A DNA stretch of 64,000 bases from Sporosarcina sp. FSL K6-2383. Its GTDB lineage: Bacteria > Bacillota > Bacilli > Bacillales_A > Planococcaceae. The notes under the pieces are model-generated. The model saw nothing but the letters and a program-made list of their open reading frames with translations, was not told the DNA's origin and searched no databases. Positions 17,577 to 32,237 of the stretch are shown here, one piece after another (the stretch's first letter is position 1; each line of letters starts with the position of its first letter). Where the stretch lies: contig NZ_CP152017.1 of NCBI RefSeq assembly GCF_038618305.1, forward strand, positions 1,465,501 to 1,529,500, given 5' to 3'. Position numbers and translations under genes: made by a program.

Positions 17577-18505
17577 TGGATCAATTTGAAATTGTAATAA
17601 CAGAAGAATATGCAAATAACCGTATTGATAAGGCTTTAACAACAGTGAACCCTGACTGGTCACGAACGCAAGTCCAGCAATGGCTAAAGGACGGCTTAGT
17701 GCTAGTAGGCGGTGTTCAAGTTAAACCGAATTATAAAGTGAAGCAAGGCGATACGATTATTGTAGATGAACCGGTACCAGAGGAACTTGATGTCATTGCA
17801 GAGGATTTAAATCTTGATATCATTTATGAAGATAAAGACGTCCTTGTTGTCAATAAACCTCGCGGTATGGTTGTCCATCCAGCTCCTGGACACTCGACAG
17901 GAACAGTCGTCAATGGCCTCATGCATCACTGCAAGGACTTGTCGGGTATTAACGGTGTGCTACGCCCTGGCATTGTTCACCGAACTGACAAAGATACATC
18001 AGGACTTCTAATGGTAGCAAAAAACGATCAAGCTCATGTATCCTTAGTGGATCAGTTAGTTGCTAAATCGGTCACACGTGTGTACCAAGCGTTTGTTCAT
18101 GGCCATATTCCGCATGATAATGGGACAATCGATGCGCCGATTGGTCGCGATCAACGCGATCGCCAAAGCATGGCTATTGTCGATAAAGGCAAACATGCAG
18201 TGACACATTTTAAAGTGCTCGAACGTTTCGGCGGCAATTATACACTTGTTGAATGTCGATTAGAAACCGGAAGAACGCATCAAATTCGTGTCCATATGAA
18301 ATATATAGGTTATCCACTTGTTGGAGATCCGAAATACGGTCCGAAAAAAACGCTTGAATTTGGCGGACAAGTATTACATGCGGGGACACTTGGTTTTAAC
18401 CATCCAACGACAGGAGAATATATGGAGTTTACAAGTCCTCCACCTGAAGATTTCCAAGCATTAGTTGATAAAGTGCGAAAAGGCGTTGACAAAACAGAAG
18501 AGTGA
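17576..18505 (+). CDS. rluD: RluA-family 23S rRNA pseudouridine synthase (RluD/YlyB)
   Basis: Converts uridines of 23S rRNA to pseudouridine. The N-terminal S4 domain (about residues 12-75: RIDKALTTVNPDWSRTQVQQW) is followed by the catalytic domain with HRTDKDTSGLLMVAK, where the Asp is the nucleophile, then LETGRTHQIRVHM and GYPLVGDPKYG. The length of 309 residues is typical. ATG 17576 overlaps the lspA stop. The -35 and part of the -10 of the pyr promoter lie within or at the end of this gene. Confidence 0.93.
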   Translation: MDQFEIVITEEYANNRIDKALTTVNPDWSRTQVQQWLKDGLVLVGGVQVKPNYKVKQGDTIIVDEPVPEELDVIAEDLNLDIIYEDKDVLVVNKPRGMVVHPAPGHSTGTVVNGLMHHCKDLSGINGVLRPGIVHRTDKDTSGLLMVAKNDQAHVSLVDQLVAKSVTRVYQAFVHGHIPHDNGTIDAPIGRDQRDRQSMAIVDKGKHAVTHFKVLERFGGNYTLVECRLETGRTHQIRVHMKYIGYPLVGDPKYGPKKTLEFGGQVLHAGTLGFNHPTTGEYMEFTSPPPEDFQALVDKVRKGVDKTEE

Positions 18506-18515
18506 AGGATATACT
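18486..18515 (+). promoter_or_regulatory. SigA promoter of the pyr operon
   Basis: TTGACA (18486-18491)-N18-TATACT (18510-18515). The -35 box is inside the last codons of rluD. Transcription would begin about 30 nt before the PyrR-binding element. Confidence 0.82.
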
Positions 18516-18545
18516 GAACAAAGAAATTGAATAGCGATACCTTTA

Positions 18546-18668
18546 ACATCAGTCCAGAGAGGCTGGGAAGGTTGCACGGAAGTACAACAGAACTGCTGCG
18601 CGCAGTTTCTTTGTACAGTTTTTCTGCACATATACCCTCCCGCCGTCTAAGGCAGGAGGTTTTTTTAT
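18546..18668 (+). promoter_or_regulatory. PyrR-dependent attenuator 1 (before pyrR)
   Basis: The PyrR-binding anti-antiterminator ATCAGTCCAGAGAGGCTGG is at 18548-18566. A terminator CCTCCCGCC/GGCAGGAGG (18636-18644 with 18651-18659, one mismatch) with a T run follows. With UMP bound, PyrR should favour termination and repress the operon. Confidence 0.92.
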
Positions 18669-18696
18669 GTTCCTAACTCCTTCGCCTTAGACTTAA

Positions 18697-19263
<567 letters not shown>

Positions 19264-19330
19264 TTAGATCAAATCTAGCAGGGATTTAAACCCCTATAAA
19301 ATGAAAAATCAGATACGGGGGAAATTAGCA

Positions 19331-20617
19331 ATGACTGAAAAAGTATTGGATGTTCATGAAAAGCCTAGAGCAGATAGGTGGCTCATCCTTAGTTTACAAC
19401 ATATGTTTGCCATGTTTGGCGCAACAATTTTAGTACCTCAACTTGTAGGATTAAGCCCAGCAATTGCCTTACTAACAAGTGGAATTGCAACAATCGTTTT
19501 TGTACTCGTAACACGTTTCCAAGTGCCTGCTTACCTAGGCTCATCATTTGCCTTCATCATCCCGATTCAAGTGGCAACTGAAACAGGCGGTATCGGTAGT
19601 GCAATGATTGGTAGTATGTTTGTAGCGCTTGTTTACGGAATCGTTTCATTGGTCATTTGGAAAACGGGTTATCAGTGGATTATGAAAGTGCTGCCGCCGA
19701 TTGTTGTAGCACCAGTTATTATCGTCATCGGCTTGGCGTTATCACCGACTGCTATCAGTATGGCAAGTACAATCACAGTCGACGATGAAGCGGTTTACAG
19801 TATGCTGCACTTCTCTGCAGCATTAGTGACACTTGCGACGGCTATCATTTGCCTAATGTTTTTCAAAGGCATGATTAGCTTAATGCCCATCCTAATAGGG
19901 ATTATTGTTGGCTATATTTACTCAGCATTCATTGGCATTCTTGATTTTACAAAAGTACTGGAAGCAAAGATGTTTGAGTTTCCGAAGATGCTCATTCCAG
20001 GTATCGATTATGACTTTGTTATCACGCCTACATTGCTCATGATTATGGTGCCGATTGCGATTGTTACAATTTCCGAACATATTGGTCACCAGCTCGTCTT
20101 AGGACGAATTGTGGATAGAGATTACATAGAAAGTCCAGGGTTACATCGATCACTTCTCGGTGATGGGCTTGGTACACTTATTAGTGGGTTTGTCGGTGGT
20201 CCACCGAAAACAACTTACGGTGAAAATATCGGTGTACTAGCGCTAACACGTGTCTATAGTATCTACGTTATTTTAGGGGCGGCAGTATTTGCCATCGCTT
20301 TCTCATTCTTAGGTAAAGCAATGGCCCTCATAGCAACGATTCCAACAGCAGTACTTGGTGGTGTATCCATTCTCCTATTCGGAATTATCGCCTCATCTGG
20401 ATTACGTATGCTAGTGGATCATAAAATTGATTTTGGTCAACAACGCAATCTCGTTATCGCATCGGTCATTTTGGTCATTGGTATCGGTGGTGCTTCCATT
20501 GAATTTAGTGATACATTCCAAATTGAAGGCATGGCTCTGGCGGCAATCGTCGGTGTGATACTCAATCTTGTCTTACCAGGAAAAACAAATGAAACACTAG
20601 CTGATGAAACAAAATAA
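19331..20617 (+). CDS. pyrP: Uracil permease (NCS2 family)
   Basis: A proton-coupled uracil importer, 428 residues with about 12-14 membrane segments. The N terminus RWLILSLQHMFAMFGATILVP and SEHIGHQLVLGRIVDRD, followed by GGPPKTTYGENIGVLALTRVYS, are characteristic of NCS2 uracil transporters (PyrP/UraA). ATG 19331 follows GGGGGAAATTAGC; ATG 19301 lies before that site. It is the second gene of the pyr operon, and the second PyrR attenuator lies directly after it. Confidence 0.93.
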   Translation: MTEKVLDVHEKPRADRWLILSLQHMFAMFGATILVPQLVGLSPAIALLTSGIATIVFVLVTRFQVPAYLGSSFAFIIPIQVATETGGIGSAMIGSMFVALVYGIVSLVIWKTGYQWIMKVLPPIVVAPVIIVIGLALSPTAISMASTITVDDEAVYSMLHFSAALVTLATAIICLMFFKGMISLMPILIGIIVGYIYSAFIGILDFTKVLEAKMFEFPKMLIPGIDYDFVITPTLLMIMVPIAIVTISEHIGHQLVLGRIVDRDYIESPGLHRSLLGDGLGTLISGFVGGPPKTTYGENIGVLALTRVYSIYVILGAAVFAIAFSFLGKAMALIATIPTAVLGGVSILLFGIIASSGLRMLVDHKIDFGQQRNLVIASVILVIGIGGASIEFSDTFQIEGMALAAIVGVILNLVLPGKTNETLADETK

Positions 20618-20629
20618 TTACCTTTTAAG

Positions 20630-21728
<1,099 letters not shown>

Positions 21729-21729
21729 C

Positions 21730-23007
21730 ATGGAGAAATTGATTCAAGGTGTACAAATGTTAAATGAAGCAGGCGAATTGATCATTGGGGATGTTAAAAT
21801 CACCGGTGACAAAATTTCAGCAATTGGTAACGGGCTTGACAAGGACAATGCAGAAATCATCGAAGGTAAAGGGCTATTCTTAGCGCCGGGCTTCATCGAC
21901 GTACATGTGCATTTACGTGAACCAGGTGGTGAGCAGAAGGAAACGATCGCAAGTGGTACACATGCAGCTGCAAAAGGTGGCTATACAACGATTTGTGCAA
22001 TGCCAAATACACGTCCTGTGCCGGATACGAAAGAAAATTTAACACTTGTCAATGAATTGATTGGGAAAAACGCTCGCATCCGTGTCCTTCCTTACGCAGC
22101 TATTACCATTAGAGAAGCAGGTAAAGAGCGTACAAATCTTGCAGAATTAAAAGAGCACGGCGCATTTGCTTTCACGGATGATGGTGTTGGCGTGCAGGCA
22201 GCAGGCATGATGTACGAAGCGATGCAAGATGCAGCAGCAATTGGTATGCCAATTGTGGCCCATTGTGAAGATAACACGCTAATTTACGGCGGGGCAATGC
22301 ACGAAGGTAAGAAAAACAAAGAGCTTGGCTTGCCAGGCATTCCTTCCATAGCAGAATCGGTTCATATCGCACGTGATATTTTGTTGGCAGAAGCAGCAGG
22401 TGCGCATTATCATGTGTGTCATGTCAGTACGAAGGAATCTGTACGCGTTATCCGTGATGCGAAAAGAGCGGGCATCCATGTAACAGGAGAAGTAAGCCCT
22501 CATCACCTTCTGCTTTGTGAAGATGATATTAAAGGTGACGATGCTGATTGGAAGATGAACCCGCCACTTCGTGGGCAAGAGGATCTTGAGGCACTACGCG
22601 CTGGCCTGCTCGATGGAACACTGGATTTCATCGCAACAGATCATGCTCCACATACAGCGGAAGAAAAAGCGAATGGCATGAAAACAGCACCATTCGGTAT
22701 TACAGGATTTGAAACGGCATTCCCATTGCTTTACACAAACTTTGTTCAAAAAGGGATATGGACACTGAAACAACTCATTGACTGGATGACGCAAAGACCG
22801 GCGGACGTATTCGGCTTGCCATACGGTAAACTTGAAGTCGGCTCAACAGCAGACTTAGTATTACTTGATTTGAACAAAGAGCAAAAAATAGACCGTACAA
22901 CATTCGTATCACAAGGGAAGAATACACCGTTTGACGGCTGGGAGTGCTTAGGCTGGCCGGTGACAACAATTTACGGCGGACAAGTCGTTTGGGAGGATGG
23001 ACAATAA
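21730..23007 (+). CDS. pyrC: Dihydroorotase
   Basis: Zinc amidohydrolase that cyclises carbamoyl aspartate to dihydroorotate, 425 residues. Metal ligands are seen in [31 protein letters not shown] and [29 protein letters not shown] precedes the ATG. The stop codon overlaps the carA start by one base. It is the usual type I enzyme of Bacillales pyr operons. Confidence 0.96.
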   Translation: MEKLIQGVQMLNEAGELIIGDVKITGDKISAIGNGLDKDNAEIIEGKGLFLAPGFIDVHVHLREPGGEQKETIASGTHAAAKGGYTTICAMPNTRPVPDTKENLTLVNELIGKNARIRVLPYAAITIREAGKERTNLAELKEHGAFAFTDDGVGVQAAGMMYEAMQDAAAIGMPIVAHCEDNTLIYGGAMHEGKKNKELGLPGIPSIAESVHIARDILLAEAAGAHYHVCHVSTKESVRVIRDAKRAGIHVTGEVSPHHLLLCEDDIKGDDADWKMNPPLRGQEDLEALRAGLLDGTLDFIATDHAPHTAEEKANGMKTAPFGITGFETAFPLLYTNFVQKGIWTLKQLIDWMTQRPADVFGLPYGKLEVGSTADLVLLDLNKEQKIDRTTFVSQGKNTPFDGWECLGWPVTTIYGGQVVWEDGQ

Positions 23008-24107
23008 TGAAAAAACGGTTGCTCATTTTAGAAGATGGTACGATTTTTGAAGGAATTGCATTTGGTTCTGACGCAGCTTCAATTGGGGAAACAATTTTTA
23101 CAACAGGTATGACAGGCTATCAGGAAACCATTTCAAATCCATCAGGCTGTGGACAAATTATCGTTATGACGTACCCACTTATCGGGAACTACGGCATTAA
23201 CCGAGACGACTATGAATCCATCGAGCCAGTGGCAAACGGTATTGTCGTTCGCGAATTGGAAGACGAACCGTCCAACTTCCGTAGCGGTATGACGCTTTGT
23301 GAATTGCTTACATTGAAAGGTATTCCAGGGATTCAAGGCATTGATACAAGAAAGCTAACGCGTCTTTTACGCGACAAAGGGCCGCTAAAAGGCATCCTGA
23401 CAGCAGCAGGGGAAGAAGTAGACGTTGAGGCAACGATTGCAGAGGCGGTTAACTACACGTTACCAACGGACCTTGTCGAGCGTGTATCGACGAAAAAATC
23501 CTATGCAAGCCCAGGCAGTGAAGAGCGTGTTGTCTTGATTGACTACGGCATGAAGCATGGTATTTTACGTGAATTAAATAAACGTAATTGCGACGTCATC
23601 GTTGTTCCTTATAACTCTTCTCCGAAAGACATTCTATCTTTATTCCCAGATGGGATTGTACTGTCAAACGGACCGGGTAACCCGGAAGATGTTGAAGGTG
23701 CTGTGGAAACCATCAAAGAATTACTTGGCAAAGCACCGATTTTCGGAATTGGTCTTGGTCACCAGTTGTTAGCACTAGCTTGCGGTGCTAGTACTGTGAA
23801 ATTAAAAAATGGTCATTACGGCGGCAACCATCCAGTCAAAGACTTACTGACAGGTCGTACAGAACTAACTTCTCAAGGGCATGGATACGCGGTTGTTGAA
23901 GCATCACTTGAAGGAACGAATCTAGAAGTTACACATAAAGCGTTAAACGATAGTTCGGTGGAAGGGATTAAGAGTACAGTGTACGAAGCATTTTCTGTCC
24001 AATTCCATCCAGAAGCTTCACCAGGACCAGAAGATTCGAATCACCTGTTTGACCGCTTCACAGCTATCATGAAATCGAGCAGCCGAGAGGGGAATTTCAA
24101 TGCCTAA
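23007..24107 (+). CDS. carA: Carbamoyl-phosphate synthase small subunit, catalytic cysteine missing
   Basis: The glutaminase subunit that normally feeds ammonia to CarB, 366 residues. The N-terminal CPSase domain ([48 protein letters not shown]) and the class I glutamine amidotransferase domain are full length. The nucleophile elbow, normally GICLGHQ, reads GIGLGHQ: codon GGT at 23751-23753 gives Gly249 in place of Cys. The His and Glu of the triad are intact in FHPEAS (His334). Glutamine hydrolysis should therefore be lost unless this is a base error (TGT to GGT). The enzyme might use free ammonia. The start is ATG 23007, overlapping the pyrC stop. Confidence 0.93.
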   Translation: MKKRLLILEDGTIFEGIAFGSDAASIGETIFTTGMTGYQETISNPSGCGQIIVMTYPLIGNYGINRDDYESIEPVANGIVVRELEDEPSNFRSGMTLCELLTLKGIPGIQGIDTRKLTRLLRDKGPLKGILTAAGEEVDVEATIAEAVNYTLPTDLVERVSTKKSYASPGSEERVVLIDYGMKHGILRELNKRNCDVIVVPYNSSPKDILSLFPDGIVLSNGPGNPEDVEGAVETIKELLGKAPIFGIGLGHQLLALACGASTVKLKNGHYGGNHPVKDLLTGRTELTSQGHGYAVVEASLEGTNLEVTHKALNDSSVEGIKSTVYEAFSVQFHPEASPGPEDSNHLFDRFTAIMKSSSREGNFNA

Positions 24108-27100
24108 ACGTCAAGATATTGAAACTATACTAGTAATCGGGTCAGGTCCAATCGTTATCGGGCAGGCCGCAGAGTTTGACTATGCTGGGACACAAGCCTG
24201 TCTATCCTTAAAAGAAGAGGGCTACCGCGTTATTCTCATTAACTCGAACCCTGCAACGATTATGACAGATACAGAAGTAGCCGATAAAGTGTACATCGAG
24301 CCAATCACTCTTGAATTTGTCAGCCGTATCATTCGTAAAGAACGTCCCGACGCATTACTACCAACACTTGGTGGGCAAACGGGCTTAAACATGGCCATCG
24401 AATTGCATGAATCAGGTATTTTAGATGAACTTAACATTGAAATTCTAGGAACGAAGCTCAACGCCATTCATCAAGCGGAAGACCGTGATCTATTCCGTAC
24501 ATTGATGAACGAACTCGGTGAGCCAGTGCCAGAAAGTGATATTATCCACAATCTTGAAGAAGCCTATGCATTCGTTGAAAGAATAGGTTATCCGGTTATT
24601 GTTCGTCCTGCATTCACACTTGGAGGAACAGGAGGAGGGATTTGTCATGATGATAAAGATCTCGAGGAAATCGTCGCAAGTGGGTTGAAATATAGCCCTG
24701 TCACACAATGTTTACTCGAAAAATCAATTGCTGGCTTTAAAGAAATTGAATACGAAGTCATGCGTGACTCAGCAGATAACGCTATCGTCGTATGTAATAT
24801 GGAAAACGTCGATGCTGTCGGTATCCATACAGGGGACTCCATCGTTGCGGCGCCTAGCCAGACGATGACAGACCGTGAAAATCAAATGCTACGTAATGTA
24901 TCACTGAAAATTATTCGTGCACTTGGCATTGAGGGTGGCTGTAACGTTCAGCTTGCGCTTGATCCACATAGCTTCGATTACTACATCATTGAGGTAAATC
25001 CAAGGGTTAGCCGATCATCTGCACTTGCATCGAAAGCAACAGGTTATCCGATTGCGAAACTGGCTGCGAAAATTGCAGTAGGTTTAACGTTAGACGAAAT
25101 GATGAACCCTGTCACTGGCACAACATACGCTTGCTTCGAACCAGCACTTGATTATATTGTCACTAAAATTCCACGCTGGCCGTTCGATAAATTCGAATCA
25201 GCAAAACGGAATTTAGGTACGCAAATGAAGGCGACTGGCGAAGTGATGGCGATTGGTCGCACATTTGAAGAGTCTATCTTGAAAGCAGTGCGTTCACTTG
25301 AAACAGGACAATTCGGCTTGTCTTTAAAAAATGGTGCAACAATGACAGACGAATGGATTGAAAAACGAATCCGTCGTGCTGGCGATGAGCGACTATTTTT
25401 CATCGGCGGAGCATTCCGTAGAGGTGTAACGGTTGCTGCGGTTCATGAATGGAGCCAAATCGACGTTTTCTTCCTACGTAAGCTTGAAAAAATCGTCCAA
25501 TATGAAGCAGTCTTAGAAGCGAATCCATTTGACTTTGCTACATTGCGTACAGCAAAACGTATGGGCTTCTCCGACGTAACAGTTGCAGAACTGTGGAATA
25601 CGAGTGAGCGTGCTATCTATGATTGGCGTAAAGAGCAAGGACTCATTCCAGTGTATAAAAAAGTCGATACATGTGCTGGCGAATTCGAATCGGATACACC
25701 GTATTTCTATGGCACATATGAGGATGAGAACGAATCCGTTAAATCTGACAAGAAAAGTGTCATCGTTTTAGGGTCAGGTCCAATTCGAATCGGACAAGGT
25801 GTTGAGTTTGACTACGCGACAGTACACTCTGTTTGGGCGATTCAACAAGCAGGTTACGAGGCAATCATCATCAACAACAACCCAGAAACGGTGTCAACGG
25901 ACTTCTCGATTTCCGACAAATTATACTTTGAGCCACTAACAATTGAAGATGTTATGCACATCATTGATTTGGAGCAACCAGAGGGTGTTATCGTTCAGTT
26001 CGGTGGACAAACAGCTATCAACTTGGCGGATGGACTGGAAGCACGCGGCGTGAAAATTTTAGGTACAACTTTGGAAGACATTGACCGTGCGGAAAACCGT
26101 GATAAGTTCGAGAGTGCACTACGTGAAATCGGCATTCCACAACCACTTGGAAAAACGGCTATGTCAGTGGAAGAAGCAGTTGTAATTGCCAATGAAATTG
26201 GTTATCCGGTACTCGTTAGACCGTCCTATGTACTTGGCGGACGCGCGATGGAAATCGTCTACCGTGAAGAAGAGTTACTTCATTATATGGAGCATGCAGT
26301 AGAAACAAGTCCTGACCATCCAATTCTTGTTGACCGTTACTTAACGGGCATCGAAATTGAAGTCGATGGCATTTGTGACGGAGAAAATGTCTTGATTCCG
26401 GGCATCATGGAGCATATCGAACGTGCTGGGGTCCACTCAGGAGATTCGATTGCCGTCTATCCACCACAAAATCTGTCAGCTTCTCAAATGGAAACGATCA
26501 CTGATTATACAATGCGCTTGGCAAAGGGCTTGAAAATCGTTGGCTTGCTTAACATCCAGTTCGTAATTTCAGAAGGGCAAGTGTACGTCATCGAGGTGAA
26601 TCCACGTTCGAGCCGAACAGTGCCATTCTTAAGTAAAATCACGAATATCCCGATGGCTAATATCGCCACAAAAGCGATTCTAGGGCAGTCAATCATTGAA
26701 CAAGGCTACAAAAATGGATTGGCAGAAGCACCTGCTGGCGTTTACGTCAAAGTACCTGTGTTTTCATTCGCGAAATTACGTCGGGTTGACATTACACTCG
26801 GACCTGAAATGAAATCGACTGGGGAAGTGATGGGACGCGATACAACTCTTGAAAAAGCATTGTACAAAGGCCTTGTAGCAGCAGGTATGGAAATCAAAGA
26901 ATACGGCTCCGTGTTAATGACCGTGTCGGATAAAGATAAAGAAGAAATGGTTGGCATCGCGAGACGCTTTACTGCAATCGGCTATCGTATTTTGGCAACA
27001 GAAGGTACGGCGAAAGTGTTAAGAAATGTTGACATCCCAGTAAAAGTTGTCGATAAAATCGGCTCTGAAGGACCGACACTGTTGGACGTGATTCAAAAAG

Positions 27101-27284
27101 GAGAAGCGCAAGTCGTCATCAACACGCTGACGAAGGGCAAACAGCCTGAGCGCGATGGTTTTAGAATCCGCCGCGAATCAGTCGAAAATGGCGTACCTTG
27201 CTTCACTTCCCTGGATACGGCCGATGCCATGCTGCGTGTTATTGAATCAATGACGTTCCAAACGGAGGAAATGGGGAAACAGCT

Positions 27285-27288
<4 letters not shown>
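24100..27288 (+). CDS. carB: Carbamoyl-phosphate synthase large subunit
   Basis: The synthetase subunit that makes carbamoyl phosphate from bicarbonate, ATP and ammonia, 1062 residues. Two homologous halves each begin with a VLGSGPI-type loop (residues ~10 and ~555) and carry ATP-grasp domains ([31 protein letters not shown]). The C-terminal MGS-like allosteric domain starts near residue 930. The start overlaps carA by 8 bp, and the stop overlaps pyrK. No defects are seen, in contrast to CarA. Confidence 0.97.
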
Positions 27289-29675
<2,387 letters not shown>

Positions 29676-29679
<4 letters not shown>

Positions 29680-30311
29680 TGACGCAGAAAAAGGAAATCG
29701 CCAAAATTCTATTAAACGTAGGGGCGGTTGAATTAAGTCCGAATGAGCCATTCACATGGGCATCAGGCATTGAATCACCGATTTACTGCGATAACCGTTT
29801 GACAATGTCTGATCCGGTTGGGCGGAAACAAATTGCGCAAGGCCTTGCGGATATCATTCGTGCACAATATCCAGAAACGACAGTGATTGCCGGAACAGCA
29901 ACAGCGGGCATTCCACACGCAGCATGGGTAGCAGACATTCTTGGCTTGCCGATGATCTATATCCGTTCGAAAGCAAAAGGCCACGGACGTAGCCGTCAAA
30001 TCGAGGGTAAAATTGATGCAGCTGATAAAGCGATCATCATTGAAGATTTGATTTCCACGGGTGGTAGTAGCTTGAATGCAGCGGAAGCACTTCGTTCAGA
30101 AGGTATCGCAGTAACGGGGGTCGTGTCCATCTTTACATATGAGCTCCAAAGCGCTGACAAAACATTCGCATCTGCCGGACTGACATACACAAGCTTGACG
30201 GATTTCGGTGCTCTTGCTGAAGCGGCACAGGAAAGCGGTGCGATTAGTGAAGAGTCGATCGGTAGTTTGTTGGAGTGGCATGGTAAATTGAAGGCTGGTT
30301 TGTTGAAATAA
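29676..30311 (+). CDS. pyrE: Orotate phosphoribosyltransferase
   Basis: Transfers phosphoribose from PRPP to orotate, 211 residues. The PRPP loop is IIIEDLISTGGSSLNAAEAL. NEPFTWASGIESPIYCDNR and MIYIRSKAKGHGRSRQIEG are signature regions. ATG 29676 (overlapping the pyrF stop) or ATG 29679 may start; AAGGGG lies 5-8 nt before them. It is the last pyr gene and is followed by a strong terminator. Confidence 0.96.
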
Positions 30312-30312
30312 T

Positions 30313-30360
30313 AAAAAGCGATATCCCATGTATTTTCTACATTGGGATATCGCTTTTTTT
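30313..30360 (+). terminator. Terminator of the pyr operon
   Basis: AAAAAGCGATATCCCA (30313-30328) pairs with TGGGATATCGCTTTTT (30343-30358); a T run follows. It begins right after the pyrE stop codon. Confidence 0.95.
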
Positions 30361-30366
30361 GTGCAA

Positions 30367-30676
30367 GGTAGTCGAGTTTTCATGAAAGGTAGTCCAGTTT
30401 TCGTGAAAGGTAGTTCAGTTCGCCTGCTAGGTAGCCGAGTTTTCGTGAAAGGTAGTTCAGTTCGCCTGCTAGGTAGTCGAGTTTTCATAAAAGGTAGTCC
30501 AGTTCGCCTGCTAGGTAGCCGAGTTCGCGAAAAAGGTAGTCCAGTTTCCCCGGGGTAGTCGAGTTTTCATAAAAGGTAGTTCAGTTTGCCTGCTAGGTAG
30601 CCGAGTTCGCGAAATAGGTAGTCCAGTTTCCCCGAGGTAGTCGAGTTTTCGAAAAAAGGTAGTCCAGTTTCCTCAG
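30367..30676. repeat. 21-bp tandem array, family GGTAGTCSAGTT (15 units)
   Basis: Fifteen units start at 30367, 30388, 30409, 30430, 30451, 30472, 30493, 30514, 30535, 30554, 30575, 30596, 30617, 30636 and 30658. The spacing is 21 bp, with two 19-bp and one 22-bp units. GTCGAG/GCCGAG and GTCCAG/GTTCAG versions mostly alternate, and unit ends fall into a few types (TTCATGAAA, TCGCCTGCTA, TTCCCCGA). Same family as 7192-7335; it again follows a terminator. Confidence 0.95.
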
Positions 30677-30685
30677 ATGAGCCTA

Positions 30686-30772
30686 GAATATATGGAACCA
30701 TGCGAAGTGCGAGAAAAAGTCCCAAGTGAATTGTTTACACTTGGGACGTGGACAGAGGCGCTTTTTTGTTGG
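30686..30772. repeat. Conserved flank of the 21-bp array; minus-strand terminator of the betaine-binding gene
   Basis: Second copy of the flank at 7350-7443. A perfect 10-bp stem GTCCCAAGTG/CACTTGGGAC (30719-30728 with 30738-30747) is preceded on the plus strand by AAAAA. On the minus strand the hairpin is thus followed by TTTTT, 38 bp after the stop of the gene at 30785-31684, and looks like its terminator. Confidence 0.78.
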
Positions 30773-30784
30773 AATTTGTAAAGT

Positions 30785-31684
30785 TTACTTTTTCAAATCT
30801 TCAATGGAATTAACATCTTCCATATAAGTCGGTACAGCTAAACCTTGTTTGACACCGACCATATTCACTCCGATATCGTCCAATTGTCCATCGAATTTGT
30901 CTACATATGTTTTATGGGTATTCGGTAACCAAGCGGCAAATGTTGCATCTGCACTTCCATCAGCAACAGCTGAAAACATCGGACCCGGTTCTACCATTGA
31001 TAATTGAACAGTGTAACCCATATCTTCGAGGACGATTTTCATCATATTATGGCTCGCAAGTTCACTGTCCCACGGGGCATAGGCAAGCTTGATGGTATCT
31101 CCGTCCACGGTAGCGACTCCATCTGTCCATTCTGCTACTTTTTCTGGATTGTCATCAATCCATGTTTGTGCAGCTTCTTCAGGCTTGACACCATCTTCAA
31201 TGGCAATCATAATCTGAGCCATGTCGTCCATATCCCAATTGAAACGCTCGAAAATCGCATAGGCCTCTGGGAGATCTTCTTTCAATCCAATGCGTCCAAC
31301 GGAGTGGATTTCTTCAGCGTCCCCATAGATTAGTTTTGGATCATCCAAATACTTTAAATCGAATTTTGAAAACTTCCAATGTGGACTCCACGCGGTTATG
31401 ACAATAGGTTCTTCTTTGTCGTAGGCTCTTTTCAAAGCAGCAGTCATAGTAGCGCCTGATCCAGAAGTTACATTCCAGTCTGGGAGGTCGTAATCTTGAA
31501 GTACTTTCGCCGTTAATTCCATGTGACCTGACCCAGGGTCAATCCCTACAATTGTGTAGTCTAGGGATTCACCAACGGATGTGGTTGTTTCAACTGTTTT
31601 AGATTCATCATTGCCACATGCGGCAAGTCCAATTGCCAGCAGTGCAGCCGTTCCAATTCCAGTTATCGTTTTAAAAAGTGTCAT
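30785..31684 (-). CDS. Glycine betaine/choline-binding lipoprotein (OpuAC-like)
   Basis: Substrate-binding protein of an ABC importer for quaternary-ammonium osmoprotectants, 299 residues. A lipoprotein signal peptide ends in GLAAC with the lipidated Cys at residue 23. The mature part matches the OpuAC/ProX-like domain: YTIVGIDPGSGHMELTAKVL, SGSGATMTAALKRAYD, ITAWSPHWKFSKFDLKYLDDP, WIDDNPEKV and ADATFAAWLPNTH. No ATPase or permease gene is adjacent, so it must work with a transporter encoded elsewhere. GAGGAGGAATTTAAGAAC precedes the ATG. Confidence 0.87.
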   Translation of the reverse strand: MTLFKTITGIGTAALLAIGLAACGNDESKTVETTTSVGESLDYTIVGIDPGSGHMELTAKVLQDYDLPDWNVTSGSGATMTAALKRAYDKEEPIVITAWSPHWKFSKFDLKYLDDPKLIYGDAEEIHSVGRIGLKEDLPEAYAIFERFNWDMDDMAQIMIAIEDGVKPEEAAQTWIDDNPEKVAEWTDGVATVDGDTIKLAYAPWDSELASHNMMKIVLEDMGYTVQLSMVEPGPMFSAVADGSADATFAAWLPNTHKTYVDKFDGQLDDIGVNMVGVKQGLAVPTYMEDVNSIEDLKK

Positions 31685-32164
31685 GTTCTTAAATTCCTCC
31701 TCAATTTTTCCATATATGATATGGATTAAAAATTAATCGGGTATAAGTAAGCGTAATAGGGATAAGAAAGAATTACCAGAAGAGAGGAGCGTAATGTCCT
31801 CCATTAAAGAAGAATGACAAAGAGAGCAGTTCTTTATAGCCTCATCGAATAAAGAACTAGCTGTAATATGGGGTTTTTAGAAAAGAATATAAATTTTCCT
31901 ATCTTTTTAGTGCATCCATACAAGTTATCGACAATTCTCTTTTGTATTTCCAATAAAACCATAGCCTCTTCCATGTCAAGCGGCGTGCAATGTGTAGTAA
32001 TAAGTTATCTATTATCGACACTAGCCCCCTTAAGATAAAGATATGTGTTCAACAAACCGCAAATTAACTACATGTAAATTCCCTAATGATCTGGACTGTT
32101 CTCATCAGCCATTCATTACCCGACATAAGTGTAACATACTTTTCGAATTCCTTTATTTCCCTTT
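31685..32164. other. Intergenic stretch, no gene seen
   Basis: About 480 bp of AT-rich sequence upstream of the minus-strand betaine-binding gene. It should hold that gene's promoter, but I see no box pair good enough to name. No conserved repeat was recognised. Confidence 0.5.
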
Positions 32165-32173
32165 GTTTAAAAT

Positions 32174-32215
32174 AAACGTTGATTCCTTTTGGGCACTCAA
32201 AAGGAATCAACGTTT
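32174..32215 (-). terminator. Terminator of the MOSC gene
   Basis: A perfect 18-bp inverted repeat (32174-32191 with 32198-32215, 6-nt loop). On the minus strand it is followed by a T-rich tract and lies about 20 bp after the MOSC stop codon. Confidence 0.85.
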
Positions 32216-32237
32216 GCATTTTGTAATGTATAAAGCT

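Noticed and set aside
30328..30558. Open frame across the 21-bp array giving a seven-residue repeat protein; a matching antisense frame also exists (30096-30488).
   Set aside because: A 21-bp period keeps any frame open by arithmetic. There is no ribosome-binding site, and the frames start inside the pyr terminator or pyrE. The DNA repeat explains them.
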